Source of the DNA: Tunturiibacter gelidiferens
GTDB taxonomy: Bacteria > Acidobacteriota > Terriglobia > Terriglobales > Acidobacteriaceae
NCBI RefSeq assembly: GCF_014201335.1
Contig: NZ_JACHEB010000014.1
Location: 1 to 64,000, forward strand
DNA: 64,000 nucleotides
Reading direction: 5' to 3'
Every line of letters starts with the position of its first letter. The stretch's first letter is position 1. This document shows positions 8,413 to 16,418 of this stretch, one piece after another. Position numbers and translations under genes: made by a program. The notes below the pieces were generated by a model. That model had not been told where the DNA came from. It saw only the letters and a program-made list of their open reading frames with translations, and made no database searches.

Positions 8413-9198
8413 ATGGACCTCGGATTGAGAGATGCCGTCATCGCAGTGACCGGCGGAGGTGCTGGAATCGGTGAAGGCATCTCTCGCGCTTGCCTCGCTG
8501 AAGGTGCGCGCGTTGTCGTTCTAAGCCGTGTGTCAGACAACGTGAAGCGCTTCATGGCGGAGATGGAACAGAAGGGAGAACGTGTCGAGCTGATCGAAAC
8601 GCATCTGGGCGAGATGGACCAATGCCAGGCCGCCGTTGCAGCGATTAGTCAACGTTACGGTCGGCTTGACGGGCTGGTGAACAATGCCGGCGCCAACGAC
8701 GGAGTTGGGCTCGAGTCCGGCACACCTGAGCGCTTCATGGAGAGTCTCCGTCAGAACCTGCTGCATTACTATGCCTTGGCTCATTACATGTTGCCGATGC
8801 TGAAAGCCTCGAAAGGTTCAATTGTCAACATTAGCTCCAAGGTCGCGTTGACGGGACAAGGAAACACGTCTGCCTATGCCGCCGCCAAAGGCGCGCAACT
8901 TGCGTTGACCCGCGAATGGGCGGCGGAGCTGCTCCCGTTCGGAATTCGGGTGAATGCCGTTCTTCCTGCAGAGGTGATGACGCCGCTCTACCGACGCTGG
9001 CTGGACACTTTGGGAGATCCAAACAAAGAGCTCCGTCGCATTGAAAGCCGCATCCCTCTTGGTCATCGCATGACCACCATCCAGGAAATGGGTTCGATCG
9101 CGGCCTATCTGCTATCGCCCACGCAGTCCTCTCACACGACGGGGCAGCAGATCGTGGTCGACGGCGGCTACACGCACCTGGACCGGTCCCTCGCCTAA
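8413..9198 (+). CDS. L-fucose dehydrogenase (SDR)
   Basis: First oxidative step, L-fucose to L-fucono-1,5-lactone. It starts at ATG 8413, 16 bases after the previous stop, with AGCAGGA upstream. A much longer frame from 8128 overlaps the previous gene and is not real. The 261-residue SDR has TGGGAGIG at 13-20, NNAG at 90-93, a Ser near 141-142, and Y155-x3-K159. It resembles the L-fucose dehydrogenase/HSD17B14-like branch. With fucU, the lactonase, fucD, the KDF dehydrogenase and the FAH hydrolase it completes the route. Which SDR does which step is inferred from similarity and could be reversed. Confidence 0.75.
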   Translation: MDLGLRDAVIAVTGGGAGIGEGISRACLAEGARVVVLSRVSDNVKRFMAEMEQKGERVELIETHLGEMDQCQAAVAAISQRYGRLDGLVNNAGANDGVGLESGTPERFMESLRQNLLHYYALAHYMLPMLKASKGSIVNISSKVALTGQGNTSAYAAAKGAQLALTREWAAELLPFGIRVNAVLPAEVMTPLYRRWLDTLGDPNKELRRIESRIPLGHRMTTIQEMGSIAAYLLSPTQSSHTTGQQIVVDGGYTHLDRSLA

Positions 9199-9222
9199 CC
9201 GTCTGCTATAGTCTGTTGACCA

Positions 9223-9516
9223 ATGAAGGGCAAGAAGAAAACCCAAAACAAGATCTCGTACTCTACTCCGGCGCTGGAGAAGGGCCTCGACGTTATCGAA
9301 CTGCTGGCTCACCAGCCAGCTGGACTGACAAAGAGCCAAATCGCGCGTGAACTCGATCGTACTGAGTCGGAAATCTTCCGCATGCTGGTCTGCCTGGAGG
9401 GGCACGGATACATCTCTCAGCTGCATGGCGACCAATACGCGCTGACCCTCAAACTCTTCAAGCTCGCGCACCGTCTTGCCCCGAATGAAGCAGATCGTCT
9501 CGCTCTGATTGTGTAA
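9223..9516 (+). CDS. Truncated IclR-type regulator (DNA-binding domain only)
   Basis: The 97-residue product is a clean IclR N-terminal winged helix-turn-helix: ALEKGLDVIELLA, then LTKSQIARELDRTESEIFRML, then the wing GYISQL and the linker LKLFKLAHRLAPNE. IclR regulators are normally ~250 residues with a C-terminal effector-binding GAF-like domain. Here a TAA comes just after the linker and no frame downstream restores the effector domain. It lies 24 bases after the fucose dehydrogenase gene, where the pathway regulator would be expected. It may be a broken gene, or it may survive as a constitutive DNA-binding peptide. A TATAGT box lies at 9207-9212; no ribosome binding site is visible. Confidence 0.7.
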   Translation: MKGKKKTQNKISYSTPALEKGLDVIELLAHQPAGLTKSQIARELDRTESEIFRMLVCLEGHGYISQLHGDQYALTLKLFKLAHRLAPNEADRLALIV

Positions 9517-9741
9517 CGCACCGGGGCTCCATTTACCTGCACCACCACGGCGCGACAGCACTCAGAGGCGCAGAACACATTCGCCAACGCTACAAGGAGG
9601 GAAGAGTTGCAGTTCGCTCCTGCCCCATGCGTCAGGATGAGACAGTCGCCAACCGGATCGGTCGGGTGGTGCAGAAATCCTCGAACCTGCAGCGCACGCT
9701 GCGGAACTCGCAAAATTTCCGGAAGTTGTTCATAGCAAGAA

Positions 9742-10260
9742 TCAAGTCGCGGCCCACTGCTCCCGGGCTCCAACCATAAGCTGGTACTGCTTTCCTCTGC
9801 GAGGATTGTAGACTAGCGCGGGACGGAAACAAGCGACACAGTTCCCACCGAGGTTGCGGACGCTTGGATAGACGACTCCGTTCGATCCGGCGTGAAGTAG
9901 CAGATCGGCGAGTGCCTGGACGGGGGCGTAGCACTCCGGCACTGGTTCGGGCAAAAGGCAAGTCTCTATCTCGTGCGGATCAAGGTGGCTGTACACGCCA
10001 GAGAAGCCTGCAAGAAAATCTTGATAGTCGAAGGTTAAGGCGGCAGTGATACGCGTGTCTTGTAGGAATCGGCGCTTATGGAAGGCGACCTCTGCGAACG
10101 AAGTCTCCAATTCCACTCCGGCGTACCATGCACCACGTCGGAGGGTGTTGAAGCGCGATCCTTCCGGGTGCGGATGGCAGAAGGACGCGTTGACAATGTG
10201 AGCCTCCGAGGCAACTTGAAGGAATTCAATCCGCCCAGCAAGCCTTTTCTCAGCAACTGA
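9742..10260 (-). pseudogene. RES-domain toxin remnant lacking its start
   Basis: Minus-strand frame ending at 9742. The C-terminal part reads as a RES NADase domain: GSRFNTLRRGAWYAG, then ELETSFAEVAFHKRRF, then CYAPVQALADLL and GVVYPSVRNLGG with NCVACFRPALVY. RES toxins deplete NAD+ and are normally paired with an Xre/DUF2384-type antitoxin. The first start-like codon is a GTG at 10116, inside the conserved domain. Upstream the frame stays open to about 10260 and beyond but has no ATG, GTG or TTG, and the antitoxin partner is absent. The neighbouring DNA on that side is a kinase fragment. I read this as a 5'-truncated toxin gene left after loss of its partner. Confidence 0.6.
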
Positions 10261-10571
10261 TTGCTTCGCAGGAAAGCGAGCGCCGGCGCATCTCGGGCGA
10301 GTTACACGATAGCCTGGGACAAAGACTTATCGTCATCAAGAACCACGCGCTCTTTTGCTCCGGCCCAGAGCAGATGCTTCCCTCGCGATCGGTGAAACAA
10401 GGAACCGTAACTAGAGAGCGTGCCTCACTATTAGGTGGAATCGTAGATATTCAAAGCCAACCGGGCGCCGGCACTTTTCTGTCAGTAAATTTCGATCTGA
10501 GAGACCGTAAGAGGGAAGTGGCTTCTCGGAACTTAAAGCGCGCGAGTAATATCATTTGGCGCATAGGTTGA
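10194..10571 (+). pseudogene. Internally deleted sensor histidine kinase remnant
   Basis: Frame 10194-10571 first encodes a HisKA_3 dimerisation helix, SQQLIASQESERRRISGEL followed by the phosphoacceptor HDSLGQRLIVIKNHALF. After ~20 residues it jumps straight to the end of an ATPase domain, ERASLLGG then IVDIQSQPGAGTFLSVNF. The N-box and G-boxes that should lie between them (roughly 100 residues) are missing, the sensor part is missing, and there is a stop at 10191-10193 just before. The frame is therefore the scar of a deletion within a NarX/DesK-type kinase gene. It overlaps the opposite-strand RES remnant, which suggests that several rearrangements met here. Confidence 0.7.
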
Positions 10572-10847
10572 ACGGCGTTGCATCTGGTCGTTGCACGGTT
10601 TGGGCAGTTCGGGACGGTACAGATAGATTCTGAAGTTGCTTGGTCCCAACGAAATGAAATTTGGAAAAGGTCGTCCGCTGAATATCTAGCAGCAGTGCTT
10701 GCAGCATGGATTGCTGGAAAGGCATTTTTTGTCGTTGGTCGACCCGTTGGACTTCATTGTTACGGCAAACGAGGGCATAGAATCTCCCGATTGCTGGATA
10801 TCTTGCATTCCGGAATTTCACAAGCGCCCATCTCGGTTGTTAATTAT
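10572..10847. other. No recognisable gene
   Basis: These ~275 bases carry an 89-codon minus-strand frame (10552-10821) and some plus-strand frames without recognisable domains or ribosome binding sites. They belong to the decay zone between the kinase remnant and the short histidine kinase gene. Confidence 0.4.
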
Positions 10848-11717
10848 TTATGAGCAGTTCGCAGATCCATTGCCGCAGATTTCGAAGCCGGTTCTACCAC
10901 TCTTCAGGTTTTCTAAAGGTAAAAATCTGTTCTTTGTCAGGGTCAGTGTGAATACTGTCCCTTCTCGATTGGATTTCTCAAGGCGGACGCTGCCACCGTG
11001 CTCTTCAGCGATTCGACGAGCAAGGGTGAGCCCAAGGCCTGTTCCGTTGGGTTTTCCTGCGGTCACGAACGGATCGAACAAAGTCCTCCTCACAGAGGCA
11101 GGTACACCAGGACCATTGTCCATGATCGTGATGTAGATCCGTTCATCGACTTCCGTAAGGTGGACCTTCACCGCAGGCACGTGAGTTGAGCTTGCCGCAG
11201 CTTGGCAGGCATTGAGCAGCAAGTTATAGATGGCACTTTCAAGATTCCTCGCATCGATGCCTGCTTCCGTCGACGGGAACTTGCCAACTGTGATGGACAC
11301 GTTGCGCCCGTCTGGATGAAACTTCACTGCCGCAACGGCTTTCTCAACAACCAAGGAAACGCGCGCATGAATAAGTGGGCTTTTCCGTCCGCTACCGAAT
11401 TGCAGTAATGAATCAATGCGCTCCGTCATCGCGAGCACTGCTTCTTGAATTTCGAGCAGCAGATTAGCCCGCACGCTCGCACATATATCGTGGCTCTCGA
11501 GGAACTCGGCGTTCGCATAGATCGCTGTGAGCGAGTGGCGCATATCGTGGGATATCGAACATGCCATCCTGCCGATTGCCGACATCCTCTCTGCCTCTAT
11601 CAGTTGGCCTGGTGCACGCCTCTGCGGTTCGTTTCGCAGATTCAGGCCAACGCCCTTATCAAACACAAGAATATTGCCACGGTCTGAAATCGTTAGTTTC
11701 CTAAGTTGTGTTCTCAC
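10848..11717 (-). CDS. Short histidine kinase (HisKA plus HATPase_c)
   Basis: Autophosphorylating signalling kinase of 289 residues. The H-box MACSISHDMRHSL holds the predicted phosphoacceptor H57. NLLLNACQAA is the N-box (about 165-175), DNGPGVP the G1 box (about 205-211) and NGTGLGLTLA the G2 box (about 229-238). Only ~40 residues precede the H-box, enough for a LVFDKGVGLNLR linker but not for a sensor or membrane domain, so it is either a soluble kinase or one that has lost its input domain. No response regulator follows directly; the nearest is at 12720-13349 on the same strand. The frame itself is intact with all ATPase motifs, so activity is plausible. Confidence 0.7.
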   Translation of the reverse strand: MRTQLRKLTISDRGNILVFDKGVGLNLRNEPQRRAPGQLIEAERMSAIGRMACSISHDMRHSLTAIYANAEFLESHDICASVRANLLLEIQEAVLAMTERIDSLLQFGSGRKSPLIHARVSLVVEKAVAAVKFHPDGRNVSITVGKFPSTEAGIDARNLESAIYNLLLNACQAAASSTHVPAVKVHLTEVDERIYITIMDNGPGVPASVRRTLFDPFVTAGKPNGTGLGLTLARRIAEEHGGSVRLEKSNREGTVFTLTLTKNRFLPLENLKSGRTGFEICGNGSANCS

Positions 11718-12134
11718 CGTTCCCCCTATGATCTGGAGACATAGATCTAATGACTGGCGCCTTTTGTCGCTACTACCACAGACATGATTGCTTTGAAACG
11801 TAAGTTGCGTTGAACACCTACGATCGTGCCATAAAGGCGACCAACTCAGGCAGGATTGTCGGTAGGATGGTGAGGAAACAAGAAAGATAATCTAAATGGA
11901 ACATCGCGAACCGACCCTCCCATTGAAGCTTCCCCTGATTCAGAGAATTAGTTATTCGTAACTCTCGGATCCGTCTCCGTGCTCGATCCTGTTGAAGTGA
12001 CTATGAAGGAAGACTCGGATGATTGCATCCCGCTAAGGGGGGTATTTTCAACGCTAGTGACTGGTGCGCATCCGATACCACTATTTAGGGACGATTTCAT
12101 ACCCCGGACGTGTGCACAACTGTTGCGTTCAATC
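11718..12134. other. Intergenic stretch, no gene recognised
   Basis: About 417 bases with only short, composition-poor frames, such as a 72-codon minus frame at 11948-12166. It may hold the remains of the missing sensor part of the kinase and its promoter, but I see no domain to support this. Confidence 0.35.
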
Positions 12135-12593
12135 TCAATCAAGTGCGGAATCTTCTTGCGAATCATCGACTAGGTCAACGCGGCCCTCAGGAATAATGAT
12201 TTCGCGACGACCGAAGAGCCGCGCATCAAGCGAAAAGGCGCCTGGGCCAAGCAAGACAAGCGCGGTGGATATCGCAGCCAGATTGAAAGCAGCTAACGCA
12301 TTGATGTGGTTGGTCGCTTTCGTCATCAGAAAAGACGAAACGCCCGTCATGAGATAACCAATTGTTGCCATGGCGGTTGCAGCAGGTGTAAGAAAGCCGA
12401 AGAAAATTGCCGATCCAACAACGATTGCGAGCGATCCAACTGCCCAAACGCTAATCGAGTGACTGCTGGGTTCGCCGAGCACGTCAACTCCGCAAATGAT
12501 TGCATTAACTGCGACCGTAAGCCGCAGAAAGATGAGACCGATGCCTGGCCAACCCTCCGGGAAGCTGGAAAAGAGTCGCTGCAGCGGATGCCT
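12135..12593 (-). CDS. DoxX-like membrane protein without a canonical start codon
   Basis: The minus frame reads HPLQRLFSSFPEGWPGIGL, then IFLRLTVAVNAIICGVDVLGE, and then three more hydrophobic helices with FGFLTPAATAMATIGYL. This is the usual layout of small four-helix DoxX-type proteins. The only start-type codon is a GTG at 12482, which would remove helix 1. Where the start should be, just before HPLQRLF, the codon is AGG (12591-12593), one base from ATG, and a stop lies a little further upstream. I infer a point mutation that killed the start, or use of a rare start such as CTG. Function is unknown in this family; it lies downstream of the response regulator on the same strand. Confidence 0.5.
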   Translation of the reverse strand, partial: RHPLQRLFSSFPEGWPGIGLIFLRLTVAVNAIICGVDVLGEPSSHSISVWAVGSLAIVVGSAIFFGFLTPAATAMATIGYLMTGVSSFLMTKATNHINALAAFNLAAISTALVLLGPGAFSLDARLFGRREIIIPEGRVDLVDDSQEDSALD

Positions 12594-12719
12594 CCTCGGG
12601 ACACAAAACGTGCCAGCAAGAGACTAGCTTCTTTCGCCGCGAATTGGACCCCCAGATCGAGTGCTTTTCTGAGACTACCCGCGGACTCTTCGTACTTTCT
12701 CTCTGGAGTAAGCGTCGAG

Positions 12720-13349
12720 CTAGAGATGTATGATCCCGCGTCTAATTCCGATAGCGACGGCCTCGGTGCGATCGCTTGCACCGAGTTTCTCCATGATGTG
12801 CTTAATATGTCCCTTTACTGTGTCCTCAGAGATGAAAAGGAGCGCAGCGATGTCGCTGTTTCGATTTCCGCCGGCAACCTTCTCAAGGACCTCAACCTCT
12901 CGCTTGCTCAACGTTTCATCCCCAAGATGCTCCATCAGCTGAACTGCGACCTCGGCAGGGATGTGTTTCTGCCCCGCATGCACCTTGCGGATCATTTCTA
13001 CGAGCTGTTTTCGGGGCATGCTTTTGAGCATGTAGCCTTGCGCTCCCGCCTCCAGTGCGCGCTGGATCTCGGCGTCTCCTTCAAACGTTGTAAGCATGAT
13101 GACACGGGCATTCGCGAACTCTGTGCGAATGGCGAGCAGCGCATCGATGCCCCCCATATCAGGCATCCGGATATCCATAAGTGTTACATCGGGCCGATGT
13201 TCACGAAATCCCCGAATGGCGTCGTGTCCAGTTGATGCTTCTGCAACCAATTGCATGTCGGGTTCATTTCTGATGACGGTCGCAATACCTTCCCTCATAA
13301 GAGGATGGTCGTCAACGCAGAAGATTCGAATCCGAGGGGGAGCGCTCAT
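12720..13349 (-). CDS. NarL/FixJ-type response regulator
   Basis: DNA-binding partner of the upstream sensor kinase. The 209-residue product has a receiver domain with acidic pair D13-D14, phosphoacceptor D59 (VTLMDIRMPD) and the conserved Lys in GYMLKS (about 105-110). A LuxR-type helix-turn-helix follows (LSKREVEVLEKVAGG, then NSDIAALLFISEDTVKGHIKHIMEKL). Its ATG overlaps the stop of the kinase gene by four bases (ATGA), so the two are translationally coupled. Kinases of the HisKA_3 class normally pair with exactly this regulator class. Targets are not visible from sequence; the adjacent GH16-like lipoprotein gene is the obvious candidate. Confidence 0.9.
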   Translation of the reverse strand: MSAPPRIRIFCVDDHPLMREGIATVIRNEPDMQLVAEASTGHDAIRGFREHRPDVTLMDIRMPDMGGIDALLAIRTEFANARVIMLTTFEGDAEIQRALEAGAQGYMLKSMPRKQLVEMIRKVHAGQKHIPAEVAVQLMEHLGDETLSKREVEVLEKVAGGNRNSDIAALLFISEDTVKGHIKHIMEKLGASDRTEAVAIGIRRGIIHL

Positions 13350-16300
13350 TTTTGTACTCGCTTCTCTTTGTCACGCTTCGGCATCTCTAGCCTCTCTCGG
13401 CTGAGCCAACGGAACCACCGGGATATGGGGTCGTTCGAATCTTTTTCGAATGCGATCGAGCCAGGAACGGTTAGGTCCACTTCAGTTCCTGCGCCAATAC
13501 GGCTCCGAAGTCTTAGATTAGCGCCAATTCTTTTGGACCGCTCTCGTATGCCCACGAGTCCCCAGTGTCCCTCAAGACCTGAATGTAGCACCTGAGGATC
13601 AATTCCACGGCCATCGTCGCGCACCAATACCCTAAGATGTCTGCTCGCATATTCTACTTCGACTTCGATACGGTTCGCGTGCGCGTGCATAAAAGCATTC
13701 AAAAGAGCCTCGCGGCCAATGAGGTAGACTTCATCGCGGATCAGCGGTCGCAATGGACGCGTACCACTGTCAACGATAACGCGGTAGTCAGTTTTGCCGT
13801 CGAGGGGGAACTCCTGTCGCAGTCGCGAGAAGGCAGTCTCAAGGCTTTGGTTGCCCGATTCCGTTGTGCGGAGCCCACGGAGCGTATTTCTGCCTTCTTC
13901 AGTGACTGTACCCATCAATTGCAGAACCCGTTTCAAGAGAGGTTTAGCGGGAGAATCCTCTGGGAGTTGGTCTTCAGCTACATCAAGCTGGAGAGAGGCA
14001 CTCAGAACACCTTGCAGTAGCGTGTCATGCAATTCCTGTGCAATCCGCGTACGTTCGGCGAGCCGTTCCTGGAAACCAACATTCAATCGTTTCGTCAATT
14101 GATGAATGTGCAACCGATAAATGGCGAGGATCGTCAGGCAACATCCTGCAAGACAAGCTACTCGAAACCACCACGTTTGCCAGAACGCGGGTTCGATGAC
14201 GAAAGGAACAGAAGTCTCCGGGCCATTCCAAAGGCCTACGCGGTTGGAGGCAACAATGCGGAAAAGATATGTGCCAGGACCCAGGTTTTTATAGACAACC
14301 TGCCTTGACGCAACGGTGTCGCTCCAACCTTGATCGGAGCCATCGAGCTTATAGCGAAAACGGATGCGTCCCGGCACGGCCAGGTTCGTACTCCCGTAAT
14401 TCAAGGTAATGCTCTGAACTCCAGAGGGAATCTCGATGGGGTTCTGCGGATTCACCTGACTCCCTCCAGCAGACATAGATTCGATTCGTACCGTGACTGG
14501 AACCGAAGTTTTGGAGATGACGATAGGATCGGCCATGGACAAACCCGACTTACGTGAGATCCAGATGCGGCCTTGAGGATCGACAACTATGGAGCGCTCG
14601 CGACCCACGCCTTCTACCCCCAAGAGGCCGTCGTCGATTCCGTAGCTTTGAACATCTGTGTCAGAGAGCGAACCGCTCAGAAGCCTCTCCTGGTTCACCC
14701 GAAGTACGTGGTCTGAGGTGGTGAACCAGAGCGAACCCATGCCGTCTTCCGCAACTCCGAAGATTTGCTCCCGTAATGCCTCCGGCAGCCTCGCTGGAAC
14801 TTTGATCTTTCCGGAGGATAGGAACGCCAGGCCGTCAGAAGTTAAGATCCAGAGCACATGCTTCGTGTCTTCAAAGATGGTTCTTACCATTGACGATGGT
14901 AAGCCATCACTGGCTGTGTAATTGGTCCAGTGTCCATTCGCGAACGAAGCCAGACCGCTTGGGGTAGCCAACCACGTTGTCCCGTCGAAACTCTCGACTA
15001 TGGAATTGACAGCATTTGATGGGAGTCCACTGGAGTCCGAATAATTCGTGAATTTCCCGCCCTTCAATCTGCTGACGCCAGCGCTCACAGTCCCAGCCCA
15101 TATCGTCCCATCGCGATCACGGTGCACCGAATAAACGCTGTTCTGCGCAAGGCCATCCGCCTGTGTATAGCTGCGGGCAATAAATGAATCGCCTTTTTCG
15201 GTCAACACTGTGAGACCGCCATGTTGCCGCCCAACGCAGACTTCACCATCACCGCTGCTGATGGAATACACAACATCGTGTTCCAGTCCGTCGAGAGTTA
15301 TATGGCCAACTTGCCCTTCCTTCATCCAGTAAAGACCACCGGAGGGTGGCGCAAACCAGATCCGCCCCGTGGAGTCGGCGTCGACTGAGTCAATGCCGCT
15401 TGACGGAAGACCGTCAGAAGTCGAATACGTTGTAAGCATCCCATTTCGAAGTCGCTCGACTCCTCGCGAGCCGCCGAACCAAATATCTCCGTCGAGGTCT
15501 TCATAGATTGCTGTTACTTCGAACCCAGGTTTTGGATTGAGTTGGTCGAGTGAAACAGCGCCCGATGGAGTGATGCGCACGATGCCATGGTTCGTTCCAA
15601 TCCACACGTTTGCGTCCGAGTCTCTGGCCATCGCCAGAATCTGGAGCTGCTTAAGCGAAGAAGGAAAGTCGAGATGGGCCAGTACGCCGCTCTCCCACAA
15701 ATTAATTCCGCTGTCTGTTCCAATCCACAGACCGCCAGTCTCTGCGGGTAGAAGGGCATTGATCTTCGAATCCTTGAGCTCTTGGGCTACTTTGGAAATG
15801 TGCCCTTGGCTCAGACGAAAGAGACCGTTATCTTGCGTACCGAGCCAGATACTCTGGTCTCGCGTCGCAGCTAGTGAGATGACATTACCGGGACTTTGCT
15901 CTGCGTTGACTATCGTCTCCAGGCGCCCACCCTCGTATCGAAATGTCCGCTCTCCGAGCCCGGGGAGAATGACGCGGCCCTCGTAGTCGGAAAGGATCGA
16001 TGTAAAGGTGATGTCCTGAAGATCAAACCGGGTGTATGGATCCTCGAAGTTCCCGTCATGATAAAGAAGCATGCGGGGGCCTTCGAGACGAATCCAGAGG
16101 TTCCCGTTGGCGTCTGTAGCGAGGCCGCGCACGGGACTAATCGGAGGCGAGTTCGGAAGTGGTCGCTGAATCAGAGTGAAATTGAACCCGTCGAATCGAA
16201 CCAGACCTCTCTCGGTTCCAATCCACAAATAACCATCGGACGATTGGCGGATGGCGTAAATCCTTCCTCCAAGGAATCCTTTGTCCTCTCCCCACTTGTC

Positions 16301-16414
16301 ATGTACGTATTGTGAGATTCTCCGGGTTGGGTCTAATCCAAAAGCAACATTCACAAGGCACAGCAGCGCGATTCCATTTACAAGTCCCGTACGTAGTCGA
16401 TGCCTATGCACCAT
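13346..16414 (-). CDS. Propeller-type sensor histidine kinase (Reg_prop, Y_Y_Y, HisKA_3)
   Basis: A ~1022-residue membrane sensor. I chose the ATG at 16414, which starts a signal/anchor helix (VNGIALLCLVNVAFG); a TTG ten codons earlier would overlap the previous gene. Residues ~30-650 are repeats of the type SSDGYLWIGTERGLVRFDG, DRDGTIWAGT and DASGRIWF-like blades, making a two-propeller periplasmic sensor. A Y_Y_Y domain follows (LNYGSTNL, FRYKLDGSDQGW, YLFRIVASN), then one membrane helix near 765-785, a HisKA_3 domain with ELHDTLLQG, and an ATPase domain (DEVYLIGREALLNAFMHA, DDGRGID). The architecture is that of the sensor half of Bacteroidetes hybrid two-component systems, which sense oligosaccharides, here split into kinase and regulator. 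A carbohydrate ligand is inferred. Confidence 0.9.
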   Translation of the reverse strand: MVHRHRLRTGLVNGIALLCLVNVAFGLDPTRRISQYVHDKWGEDKGFLGGRIYAIRQSSDGYLWIGTERGLVRFDGFNFTLIQRPLPNSPPISPVRGLATDANGNLWIRLEGPRMLLYHDGNFEDPYTRFDLQDITFTSILSDYEGRVILPGLGERTFRYEGGRLETIVNAEQSPGNVISLAATRDQSIWLGTQDNGLFRLSQGHISKVAQELKDSKINALLPAETGGLWIGTDSGINLWESGVLAHLDFPSSLKQLQILAMARDSDANVWIGTNHGIVRITPSGAVSLDQLNPKPGFEVTAIYEDLDGDIWFGGSRGVERLRNGMLTTYSTSDGLPSSGIDSVDADSTGRIWFAPPSGGLYWMKEGQVGHITLDGLEHDVVYSISSGDGEVCVGRQHGGLTVLTEKGDSFIARSYTQADGLAQNSVYSVHRDRDGTIWAGTVSAGVSRLKGGKFTNYSDSSGLPSNAVNSIVESFDGTTWLATPSGLASFANGHWTNYTASDGLPSSMVRTIFEDTKHVLWILTSDGLAFLSSGKIKVPARLPEALREQIFGVAEDGMGSLWFTTSDHVLRVNQERLLSGSLSDTDVQSYGIDDGLLGVEGVGRERSIVVDPQGRIWISRKSGLSMADPIVISKTSVPVTVRIESMSAGGSQVNPQNPIEIPSGVQSITLNYGSTNLAVPGRIRFRYKLDGSDQGWSDTVASRQVVYKNLGPGTYLFRIVASNRVGLWNGPETSVPFVIEPAFWQTWWFRVACLAGCCLTILAIYRLHIHQLTKRLNVGFQERLAERTRIAQELHDTLLQGVLSASLQLDVAEDQLPEDSPAKPLLKRVLQLMGTVTEEGRNTLRGLRTTESGNQSLETAFSRLRQEFPLDGKTDYRVIVDSGTRPLRPLIRDEVYLIGREALLNAFMHAHANRIEVEVEYASRHLRVLVRDDGRGIDPQVLHSGLEGHWGLVGIRERSKRIGANLRLRSRIGAGTEVDLTVPGSIAFEKDSNDPISRWFRWLSRERLEMPKRDKEKRVQK

Positions 16415-16418
16415 GTTT

